Source of the DNA: an uncultured Bacteroidota bacterium
GTDB lineage: Bacteria > Bacteroidota > Bacteroidia > Flavobacteriales > Flavobacteriaceae
NCBI GenBank assembly: GCA_902550325.1
Contig: CACCYT010000007.1
Location: 1 to 35,501, forward strand
Direction of reading: 5' to 3'
DNA length: 35,501 nt
A program made the position numbers and the translations under genes. The notes under the pieces were generated by a model, which was not told the origin of the DNA, did no database searches, and worked only from the letters and a program-made list of their open reading frames with translations. Shown here piece by piece: positions 8,714-15,931 of this stretch (positions are counted from its first letter, which is position 1; each line of letters starts with the position of its first letter).

Positions 8714-9611
8714 GATTTTCAAAAGCCACGGCAAGTTGATGATTACAGGTGAATATTTCGTTCTTAGAGGAGCAAAATCCTTACTCTTACCTACTAAATT
8801 TTTTCAAGATATGACTGTATCTGAGTTTGATAACGAACCAATAATTTCATGGGAAAGTTATGATCACAATAACAAAAAATGGTTTTCTGTGGAGTTCAAT
8901 TTGCCTTGCATTACAATTGTGGGTGAGAAAACAGAACAAAAAATTTTTTTAAAAAAAATTCTGGATTTTGTGATCAAAAAAATACCTAAAATTTTTGATA
9001 ATAATATTGGTTTAAAAATTAAAACAAGAATGGATTTTCAAAGAAGTTGGGGACTTGGATCTTCTGCAATACTAATTAATAATTTATCAAATTATTTTGG
9101 ATTAGACCCATTTGAAGTTTCAAAAAATGTTACAAATAGTAGTTGTGCCGATATTGCATCAGTTGTGGCCTCTAAACCTATAACTTATTCTTTAACTAAT
9201 AAAAAACCATTGTATAAGCATGTGAATTTCAATCCTGAATTTTCAAAGAACTTATTATTTATTTTCCTGAACAAAAAACAAAGTAGCAGCAATGAAGTTG
9301 AAAAATTTAAATCATTAAAAATTAATGACAGTGAAATTAATTCAATAACTCAAATCACAAACGAAATTTTAAATTGTAAAGGAATTGATGATTTTAATTA
9401 TTTGATTAATGAACACGAAAAGATTATTTCAAATAAAATAAAGAGGAAACCAGTTAAAAATCTACTCTTCAATGATTTCGAAGGGTCTATAAAAAGTCTG
9501 GGTGCTTGGGGCGGAGATTTTATACTTGCTTGCAGTGAAAATAACTCTAAAAATTATTTTAAAAGAAAAGGATTTGAAACATCATTTAGTTTTGACGAAA
9601 TATTAAAATAA
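8706..9611 (+). CDS. GHMP kinase of the flavobacterial GYDIA type (mevalonate pathway)
   Basis: This 301-residue protein starts KSHGKLMITGEYFVLRGA, the N-terminal signature of GHMP kinases, and has the ATP loop GLGSSA at 116-121. It fits the 'GYDIA family GHMP kinase' found next to HMG-CoA reductase in Flavobacteriia; here the name-giving motif reads CADIA (147-151), with Cys-Ala in place of Gly-Tyr. A C-terminal glycine-rich GAWGGDF is also typical. The 8-nt overlap with the reductase gene indicates coupled translation. It probably phosphorylates mevalonate or phosphomevalonate; which one is not decidable from sequence. Cytosolic. Confidence 0.85.
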   Translation: MAKIFKSHGKLMITGEYFVLRGAKSLLLPTKFFQDMTVSEFDNEPIISWESYDHNNKKWFSVEFNLPCITIVGEKTEQKIFLKKILDFVIKKIPKIFDNNIGLKIKTRMDFQRSWGLGSSAILINNLSNYFGLDPFEVSKNVTNSSCADIASVVASKPITYSLTNKKPLYKHVNFNPEFSKNLLFIFLNKKQSSSNEVEKFKSLKINDSEINSITQITNEILNCKGIDDFNYLINEHEKIISNKIKRKPVKNLLFNDFEGSIKSLGAWGGDFILACSENNSKNYFKRKGFETSFSFDEILK

Positions 9612-9626
9612 TATTAAAAAAAAAGT

Positions 9627-9643
9627 TTGGCACGATTCATGTA
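9627..9643 (+). promoter_or_regulatory. Possible sigma-54-type promoter
   Basis: TTGGCACG at 9627-9634 is a full match to a -24 element. Twelve bases on, the -12 element reads ATGTA instead of TTGCA, keeping the key G but not the C. No CDS follows before the terminator at 9693, so the transcript would be short and non-coding. Weak single-site evidence. Confidence 0.3.
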
Positions 9644-9654
9644 TTTTATTTAGA

Positions 9655-9730
9655 ACAGAAAGTAATAATATTTTTTGGTTAGTTGTTGTTTTAAAATGCT
9701 CGCACAAACTCAAACGTGCGAGCATTTTTT
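9655..9730 (+). ncRNA. Candidate short RNA ending at a strong terminator
   Basis: If the sigma-54-like site at 9627 is real, initiation about 12 nt after its -12 element would give a transcript of about 75 nt that ends in the 13-bp hairpin at 9693-9728. The stretch has no convincing ORF. Alternatively this is only the 3' UTR of the mvaA-kinase operon. No known RNA family was recognised. Confidence 0.28.
9693..9730 (+). terminator. Strong intrinsic terminator between convergent genes
   Basis: A perfect 13-bp stem (AAAATGCTCGCAC pairing with GTGCGAGCATTTT) encloses a 10-nt loop and is followed by T6-C-T5 on the plus strand. It ends the HMG-CoA reductase and kinase transcript. On the minus strand the arm ends in a run of four T, so it may also stop transcription of the FGE gene, whose stop is 5 nt away. 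Confidence 0.9.
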
Positions 9731-9734
9731 CTTT

Positions 9735-10751
9735 TTAATCACTAACAACTGTTCTGAATCCCGTGTGTAATGAACTTGAGTCGGGTGTTGTCTTCATCCT
9801 CGCTGAGTTTCTGTATCCACTGCAATATGAGTCGTTACATAAAAAACTTCCTCCTCTGATAACTTTTTTTTCACTAAAGGGCTCAGCTGGATCATAACTT
9901 GTTTCTGGGCCTTTGGGATCTTTTATTTTTTTATCACCAATCATTGAATAATAATTTGAATGATACCAATCTGAGCACCATTCCCATACATTACCAGCAA
10001 GATCATGAATTCCGTAATCATTAGGAGAAAACGAACCTACCGGAGCAGAGTAATAAAATTTATCTTTATTAGTATTTAAAGATGGGAAATTTCCATTCCA
10101 GCTGTTTGCCTTAAATTGATTTTCTTCAATTCCTTCGTTTCCCCAACTATATTTTGTACTTTTTTTTCCGGACCTTATAGCATATTCAAACTCAGCTTCA
10201 GTAGGTAATCTTTTTCCTGACCAATTACAATATGCTAGTGCATCTTCCCAGCTTACATGAACTACTGGGTAATCATCTTTATTTATTACATCGCTTCCAG
10301 GTCCAAAGGGTTGTTTCCAATTAGCATTTCTAATTAATGACCACCAATTACTATAATTCTGTAAATTATTAGTTTTTACTTCTTTAAAAACAAGGGAAGC
10401 AGGCTCCAATAAACTATCATGCGGCTTTTCTGTACCTGGGGGTACAAATTCCTTGATTTCTTCCCAATTTATTTTTCTTTCAGCTGTTGTAATATATCCC
10501 GTTTCATCTACAAATTGTCTAAATTGTTTATTGGTCACCTCATTGATATCCATCCAAAAAGAACTTACTTCAACAACATGTGAGGGGAATTCATCCTCTC
10601 GTGACTCATCGTCACCTGCTCCCATTAAAAATGTACCACCTTCAATAAAAACCATTCCATCCTTTGAAATATGATTTGTTTTTGAATTTCTGTTACAAGA
10701 AATTAAAAAAATAAACAAAAGGAATGTGTAAGTAAGAAATTTTAAATTCAT
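9735..10751 (-). CDS. Lipoprotein formylglycine-generating enzyme (Cys pair intact)
   Basis: The 338-residue protein has a lipoprotein signal (lipobox FLISC, Cys19) followed by a full SUMF1/FGE domain: GGTFLMGAGDDE, VTNKQFRQFV, VVHVSWEDALAYCNW, RLPTEAEFEYA, GNVWEWCSDWY and a C-terminal TPDSSSLHTGFR. The motif RGGSFLCNDSYC contains Cys305 and Cys310 with the CxxxxC spacing of the catalytic, copper-binding pair of true FGE (human Cys336/Cys341). It should oxidise the CxPxR cysteine of sulfatases to formylglycine, with O2 and Cu(I). The lipobox places it in the envelope, whereas characterised actinobacterial FGEs are cytosolic. It is divergent from the DUF4212 gene by only 34 nt. A natural client is the lipoprotein sulfatase at 5814-7337. 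Confidence 0.92.
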   Translation of the reverse strand: MNLKFLTYTFLLFIFLISCNRNSKTNHISKDGMVFIEGGTFLMGAGDDESREDEFPSHVVEVSSFWMDINEVTNKQFRQFVDETGYITTAERKINWEEIKEFVPPGTEKPHDSLLEPASLVFKEVKTNNLQNYSNWWSLIRNANWKQPFGPGSDVINKDDYPVVHVSWEDALAYCNWSGKRLPTEAEFEYAIRSGKKSTKYSWGNEGIEENQFKANSWNGNFPSLNTNKDKFYYSAPVGSFSPNDYGIHDLAGNVWEWCSDWYHSNYYSMIGDKKIKDPKGPETSYDPAEPFSEKKVIRGGSFLCNDSYCSGYRNSARMKTTPDSSSLHTGFRTVVSD

Positions 10752-10785
10752 TGTTTAAATTTAACAAAACATTATCTAAATTAAG

Positions 10786-11031
10786 TTGAAAGAAAAAAAC
10801 AAACTTTACTGGAAAAAGAACCTGGGCTATTTAATAGTTTTACTTTCAATTTGGTTTGTCGTTTCATTTGGATTTGGAATATTATTCGTGGATCAGCTAA
10901 ATCTAATCGAGTTTTATGGTTTTAAATTAGGTTTTTGGTTTGCCCAGCAAGGTTCAATTTACACTTTTGTAATACTTATTTTTATTTATATCTACTTGAT
11001 GAATAAACTAGATAAAGAGTTTAAATCATAA
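10786..11031 (+). CDS. DUF4212 small subunit of a sodium symporter
   Basis: This 81-residue protein has a short charged N-terminus (YWKKNL) and two membrane helices, about residues 14-36 and 53-74, with the family stretch SFGFGILFVDQL between them. DUF4212 proteins are encoded directly upstream of large VC_2705-type sodium:solute symporters and are thought to act as their small subunit; the symporter follows after 8 nt. The start is TTG at 10786, giving the lysine-rich N-terminus usual in the family; no ATG is available. First gene of the plus-strand operon that runs to 17311. Confidence 0.9.
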   Translation: MKEKNKLYWKKNLGYLIVLLSIWFVVSFGFGILFVDQLNLIEFYGFKLGFWFAQQGSIYTFVILIFIYIYLMNKLDKEFKS

Positions 11032-11039
11032 CAGTTTCT

Positions 11040-12737
11040 ATGTCACTTCAACTATCAATATGGATAATTATTGGGCTCACATTCGCACTATATATTGGTA
11101 TAGCAATATGGTCAAAAACTAACTCAACCAGTGAGTTCTACATAGCAGGTAAAGGAGTAAATCCTATTGCTAATGGAATGGCAACAGCAGCTGATTGGAT
11201 GAGTGCTGCATCTTTTATTTCAATGGCTGGGATTATCTCATTTGTTGGGTATGATGGTTCAGTTTATTTAATGGGTTGGACAGGCGGTTATGTTTTACTT
11301 GCTTTATTACTAGCTCCCTATTTGAGAAAATTTGGAAAATTTACTGTTCCTGATTTTATTGGTGATAGGTATTACTCAAATACTGCAAGAACTGTTGCGA
11401 TATTTTGTGCTCTAGTTGTATCATTCACATATGTTGCTGGTCAGATGCGAGGAGTTGGTATTGTATTTTCCAGATATCTCGAAGTTGATATAAACAATGG
11501 AGTTTTTATTGGGATGGGTATTGTTCTATTTTATGCAATTTTAGGTGGTATGAAAGGAATAACTTATACACAAGTTGCACAATATTGCGTCTTAATTTTT
11601 GCATTCATGGTGCCAGCAATTTTTATATCGATTCAAATGACTGGAAATCCAATACCTCAGCTTGGTTTTGGATCTGAAACGCAAGATGGAGTATATCTGC
11701 TTGATAAGTTGAATGAATTACATAAAGAATTAGGTTTTAGTGAATATACATCAGGAAAAAAGTCAAAAATTGATGTGTTTTTTATTACTGCAGCTCTGAT
11801 GATTGGAACTGCTGGTTTACCTCACGTAATTGTTAGATTTTTTACTGTAAAAAAAGTTAGTGATGCAAGAAAATCTGCTGGGTGGGCACTTTTATTTATT
11901 GCCATACTTTACACAACAGCTCCTGCAATTGCAGTTTTTGCTAGAACAAATTTAATTGAAACTGTTTCAGAAAAAAATTATTCCGATATGCCCTCATGGT
12001 TTAAAAAATGGGAGGAAACGGAACTACTAAAGTTTAATGACAAGAATAACGATGGCATTATTCAGTATTTAGAGGATGAGAAACTAAATGAGTTAACCAT
12101 TGATAAAGATATTATGGTTATGGCAAATCCAGAAATTGCTCAGTTACCAAATTGGGTTATTGCATTACTTGCCGCGGGTGCTCTGGCAGCAGCTCTATCT
12201 ACAGCAGCTGGCCTCTTACTGGTAATTTCATCTTCAATTTCACATGATTTGATAAAAAAAATTATTAGTCCAAAATTAGTTAGAAGAAAAATTTTAAAAG
12301 AGGATATTTCAGAAAAAGGTGAATTAATTGCAGCTAGAATATCAGCTGTTTTTGCAGTTCTTTTAGCTGGTTATTTTGGAATAAACCCGCCAGATTTTGT
12401 TGCAGCTACTGTAGCACTTGCATTTGGTTTGGCAGCAGCTTCTTTTTTTCCTGCAATTGTACTGGGAATTTTTTATAAAAGAATGAATAAAGAAGGGGCA
12501 ATAAGTGGAATGATAATTGGAATCACATCAATGCTATTCTACATGTTAAAATTTAAGTTTGGATGGTTTGGTGGTGGTGATCAAACAAATTGGTTTTTTG
12601 GTGTTTCACCTGAGGGTTTTGGTACAATAGCCATGATGTTAAACTTTGCTGTTTCAATTTTAGTATCTAATTTTACTAAAGAACCTCCAAATGAAATCAA
12701 AAAGCTTGTTGAAAACTTAAGGACACCTGATGAATAA
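11040..12737 (+). CDS. Large Na+/solute symporter (VC_2705/ActP-like, SSS family)
   Basis: The 565-residue inner-membrane protein shows the SSS core: SEFYIAGKGVNPIANGMATAADWMSAASF near the N-terminus, TVPDFIGDRYYSNTARTVA, GGMKGITYTQVAQY, GTAGLPHVIVRFFTV and AAGALAAALSTAAGLLLVISS. Pairing with an upstream DUF4212 gene and the long insert at about 305-375 assign it to the VC_2705 subgroup near acetate permease ActP. The insert carries a textbook EF-hand loop, DKNNDGIIQYLE (residues 334-345). The substrate is probably a small monocarboxylate, but this is not shown. The 3' end overlaps the SUMF1 gene by 8 nt. Confidence 0.92.
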   Translation: MSLQLSIWIIIGLTFALYIGIAIWSKTNSTSEFYIAGKGVNPIANGMATAADWMSAASFISMAGIISFVGYDGSVYLMGWTGGYVLLALLLAPYLRKFGKFTVPDFIGDRYYSNTARTVAIFCALVVSFTYVAGQMRGVGIVFSRYLEVDINNGVFIGMGIVLFYAILGGMKGITYTQVAQYCVLIFAFMVPAIFISIQMTGNPIPQLGFGSETQDGVYLLDKLNELHKELGFSEYTSGKKSKIDVFFITAALMIGTAGLPHVIVRFFTVKKVSDARKSAGWALLFIAILYTTAPAIAVFARTNLIETVSEKNYSDMPSWFKKWEETELLKFNDKNNDGIIQYLEDEKLNELTIDKDIMVMANPEIAQLPNWVIALLAAGALAAALSTAAGLLLVISSSISHDLIKKIISPKLVRRKILKEDISEKGELIAARISAVFAVLLAGYFGINPPDFVAATVALAFGLAAASFFPAIVLGIFYKRMNKEGAISGMIIGITSMLFYMLKFKFGWFGGGDQTNWFFGVSPEGFGTIAMMLNFAVSILVSNFTKEPPNEIKKLVENLRTPDE

Positions 12738-13701
12738 GTTGATTTTGGTTATTAGATTATCGTTTATTTTTTTAGCAATTAATATTAATTCTCAAGAGAT
12801 TTTTTTAGAATATTCACAAAAAATACCAGGTACTAATGTTTCTATTGAGATGGCAGCAATACCTGGCGGAGAGTTTATAATGGGAAGTCCTAACAATGAG
12901 AAAAATAGGTTAGCTGATGAAGGGCCACAAAGAAAGGTTGTTGTTGATTCCTTTTGGATGGCGAAACATGAAACAACATGGAATTTGTTTCAACTATACA
13001 TGGACAGAGAAATTGATGAAAATCAAGTTAGAAATACTTCTAATGAAGTTAATATTGATGTTGATGGAGTTAGTTCAGCCACTACACCATATGTCGAAAT
13101 GAGCTTTGGTATGGGTACAGATGGTTACCCTGCAATTTCAATGACACAGCTTTCAGCATCAAAATTTTGTGAATGGTTATCCGCAATGACAGGCAACTAT
13201 TATCGTCTCCCAACTGAAGCAGAATGGGAATATGCATGCAGGGCAGGCTCAACTGGTCCATACCATTTTGATGAAAAATCTGAAAGTCTTGATGAATATG
13301 CTTGGTATAGTAATAACAGTGATGGTAAGTATCAAAAAGTTGGATCCAAAAAACCCAATGGTTTTGGATTATTCGATATGCACGGAAATGTATCTGAATG
13401 GACATTGGATCAGTATGATGCAAAATCTTATTCAAATCAAACAGATAATATGTTATATAACCCCTATAATTATGCCACGAAGTTGTATCCAAGAGTGGTA
13501 AAAGGTGGTTCGTTTATGAACCCTGATTACAGAGTGAGAAGTGCTACAAGATTTTCATCCAATAAACAATGGAAAAAACAAGATCCACAAATACCGAGAA
13601 GTAGATGGTGGCATACAGATGCACAATTCTTAGGTTTCAGAATTGTTAGACCATTTGAAGTACCAAGTGAAGAGGATAAAATCAAATATTGGATTAATTA
13701 A
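12730..13701 (+). CDS. Exported SUMF1-fold protein without FGE cysteines
   Basis: The 323-residue protein has an N-terminal signal peptide (about residues 1-22, ending INSQ) and a SUMF1/FGE-sulfatase-modifying fold: AAIPGGEFIMGS, GPQRKVVVDSFWMAKHETT, YRLPTEAEWEYACRAG, GLFDMHGNVSEW and QFLGFRIVRP. The segment equivalent to the FGE active site reads KGGSFMNPDYRVRSA (from residue 258), with no cysteine pair, so formylglycine formation is very unlikely. Members of this wider family act as C-type-lectin-like binding proteins or other oxidases. It overlaps the symporter gene by 8 nt and is followed after 19 nt by a Tat-exported oxidoreductase, which suggests an envelope job in the same pathway. Confidence 0.88.
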   Translation: MNKLILVIRLSFIFLAININSQEIFLEYSQKIPGTNVSIEMAAIPGGEFIMGSPNNEKNRLADEGPQRKVVVDSFWMAKHETTWNLFQLYMDREIDENQVRNTSNEVNIDVDGVSSATTPYVEMSFGMGTDGYPAISMTQLSASKFCEWLSAMTGNYYRLPTEAEWEYACRAGSTGPYHFDEKSESLDEYAWYSNNSDGKYQKVGSKKPNGFGLFDMHGNVSEWTLDQYDAKSYSNQTDNMLYNPYNYATKLYPRVVKGGSFMNPDYRVRSATRFSSNKQWKKQDPQIPRSRWWHTDAQFLGFRIVRPFEVPSEEDKIKYWIN

Positions 13702-13720
13702 AATTCACTAATTTAAAGGC

Positions 13721-15013
13721 ATGTTTAGAAGAAGATCATTTTTAAAAAGTTCATCGTTAATTGCAGGTGGATTGGTACTACCTAAATTAACTTTTAAATC
13801 AAAAAAGTCAAATCAAAAAAAAATTAAGATTGCTGTAGTTGGTTGTGGTGGAAGAGGTTCAGGTGCGACAGTTGAAGCTCTCAGAGCTGATGATAACACT
13901 GAGCTAATTGCTATGGCTGATGCATTTAAAGATCGGCTGGAAATGAGCTTAAATGCAATAAAAGATGAGTTTGCCGGGGAAAAGGAAATTAAAATTAAAG
14001 AAAAAAATAAGTTTGTTGGTTTTGATGCCTATAAAAAAGCAATTGATAAGTCTGATGTGGTTATCCTTGCAAGTCCACCAGGATTTCGACCTTCTCATTT
14101 TGAGTATGCCATAAATAAAAATAAACATGTCTTTATGGAAAAGCCTGTTGCAACGGATGCTCATGGAGTTCGACAAGTTTTAAAATCTGCTAAGATTGCA
14201 AAAGAAAAAAACTTGAATGTTGTGGTTGGTCTGCAAAGGCGTTATCAAAAAAGTTACCTAAGTGCAAAAAAACAAATTGATAGAGGTATCATTGGAAAGA
14301 TAATTTCTGCACATGTTAGATGGAATAGTGCAGGAGTATGGGTCAAAGAAAGAGAAATGAGTCAAACTGAGATGGAGTATCAGATGAGAAACTGGTATTA
14401 TTTTAATTGGCTGTGTGGTGATCATATATGCGAACAACATATTCATAACCTTGATGTTGCTAATTGGTTTTTAAACGAATATCCAGATACAGCACAAGGG
14501 ATGGGTGGGAGAGAGATTAGAAAAGATAAAAAGTTTGGAGAGATATTCGATCATCATTACGTAGAGTTTAAATATAAAAGTGGTGCGATTGTTTCCAGTC
14601 AATGCAGGCATCAGCCAAATACACACAGACAAGTCAATGAAACAATTATTGGGACAAAAGGAATCTTAGAAATAAGTGGAAATGGAAACGCCATCATAAA
14701 AAGCCACGATGGTGATATATTGTTTCAATACAATCAAAGAGGCGATGAAAGTCCTTACCAAATTGAACATAATGAACTTTTTAAAAGCCTAAGAAGTGGA
14801 GGGTATATTAATGACGGAGAAAACGGAGCAAAAGCTACATTGACATCTATAATGGGAAGAATGGCAACATACACAGGAAAAATTATAAACTGGGAGGATG
14901 CTATGAGCGCAGATGATAATATGATTCCAAAAAATTTAAGTTGGAATTCAAATCCCCCCACTCTTCCTGATTCAAATGGACTATATAAAATACCAAGACC
15001 GGGTTCTTCATAA
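13721..15013 (+). CDS. Tat-exported Gfo/Idh/MocA oxidoreductase
   Basis: The 430-residue protein opens with a twin-arginine signal (FRRRSFLKSSSLIAGG), predicting export in folded, cofactor-loaded form. A Rossmann domain follows with IAVVGCGGRGSG (about 37-48) and the family motif MEKPVATD, then an alpha/beta C-terminal domain with a conserved HICEQHIHNLDVANW segment. Such enzymes oxidise or reduce sugar-type substrates with tightly held NAD(P). The gene lies between a SUMF1-fold gene and an esterase gene, all in one direction with gaps of 19 and 9 nt. The substrate is unknown; a sugar or sugar acid from marine polysaccharide is a reasonable guess. Confidence 0.9.
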   Translation: MFRRRSFLKSSSLIAGGLVLPKLTFKSKKSNQKKIKIAVVGCGGRGSGATVEALRADDNTELIAMADAFKDRLEMSLNAIKDEFAGEKEIKIKEKNKFVGFDAYKKAIDKSDVVILASPPGFRPSHFEYAINKNKHVFMEKPVATDAHGVRQVLKSAKIAKEKNLNVVVGLQRRYQKSYLSAKKQIDRGIIGKIISAHVRWNSAGVWVKEREMSQTEMEYQMRNWYYFNWLCGDHICEQHIHNLDVANWFLNEYPDTAQGMGGREIRKDKKFGEIFDHHYVEFKYKSGAIVSSQCRHQPNTHRQVNETIIGTKGILEISGNGNAIIKSHDGDILFQYNQRGDESPYQIEHNELFKSLRSGGYINDGENGAKATLTSIMGRMATYTGKIINWEDAMSADDNMIPKNLSWNSNPPTLPDSNGLYKIPRPGSS

Positions 15014-15022
15014 TTTATCATT

Positions 15023-15931
15023 TTGAGATATTTCTTTAAATTATTATTTATAATACTTTTTATATTTTCTTGTAATACAAATAATGAGATTGAAAATAAT
15101 CAAATTGAAATTTCATACCCATTAGATTACTTATTCAACCATGATGGAATTAACCGAAGTTATACATTATATAAGCCTAACAATCTTGAGGATGATGCAC
15201 CCCTGATTTTTGTATTACATGGATATGGAAGTAACTCAAAAAATATCATGAGATATTCTCAAATGAATGATATTGCTAATAGAAATGGGTTTGCCGTCTG
15301 TTATCCCCAAGGCTCCATAAATTATTATACTAGCAGTACGCACTGGAACGCAAACCTTAAAGAAATGAGTAACGTTAAAGATGCCGACTTCTTATCAAAA
15401 CTTGCAACTTTTTTGCAAGCTGAACATAATTTAAGCAAAGAAAATACATTTGTTAGTGGAATGTCAAATGGAGGATTTATGAGTTATACACTAGCGTGCG
15501 AAAAATCAAATGTTTTCAGTGCAATTGCAAGTGTTACAGGAACGATGAGTGGTTATGACTGGAGAAATTGTAATCCAGAAAAACCAATTCCAATATTACA
15601 GCTTTCGGGAACTGTTGATTATGTAGTGCCGATGGATGGTTCGATGTCAAATGCTGGTGGATGGGGAGGTGCACCTGATATACATAAAATTATTGAATAC
15701 TGGTCTAGTTTGAATTCATGCGATAAAAAAGAAATTGTAAGGATTGCAAATGTTAATCAAAATGATAATTCATATGTGGTCTTAGAAAAAAACTACAATG
15801 AGAACCAATCTAATGAAGTATGGTTATATACAGTCTATGGGGGTGGACACACATGGCCTGGTGCTTGGGGAAATATGGATATAAGTGCTAGTGAAGAAAT
15901 TTGGTCTTTTTTTGAAAAATATTTGAGGTAA
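15023..15931 (+). CDS. Lipoprotein alpha/beta-hydrolase, PHB-depolymerase/feruloyl-esterase type
   Basis: The 302-residue protein has a lipoprotein signal peptide (lipobox FIFSC, Cys17). The hydrolase core has IFVLHGYGSN (oxyanion-hole region), the nucleophile elbow GMSNGG with Ser148, an acidic residue in SGTVDYVVP and a histidine in GGGHTWPG, forming the expected Ser-Asp-His triad in order. The match is to the LpqC/polyhydroxybutyrate-depolymerase (esterase D-like) family, which includes acetyl-xylan and feruloyl esterases. The start is TTG at 15023; no ATG lies before the signal peptide. It lies between two Gfo/Idh/MocA genes, with the next ATG directly after its stop, so deacylation of a decorated glycan is more likely than PHB breakdown. 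That role is inference. Confidence 0.88.
   Translation: MRYFFKLLFIILFIFSCNTNNEIENNQIEISYPLDYLFNHDGINRSYTLYKPNNLEDDAPLIFVLHGYGSNSKNIMRYSQMNDIANRNGFAVCYPQGSINYYTSSTHWNANLKEMSNVKDADFLSKLATFLQAEHNLSKENTFVSGMSNGGFMSYTLACEKSNVFSAIASVTGTMSGYDWRNCNPEKPIPILQLSGTVDYVVPMDGSMSNAGGWGGAPDIHKIIEYWSSLNSCDKKEIVRIANVNQNDNSYVVLEKNYNENQSNEVWLYTVYGGGHTWPGAWGNMDISASEEIWSFFEKYLR

Noticed and set aside
13082-13492. Long minus-strand ORF opposite the SUMF1-fold gene.
   Set aside because: The plus-strand frame has clear SUMF1 motifs, a signal peptide and operon overlap; the opposite frame has no recognisable motif.
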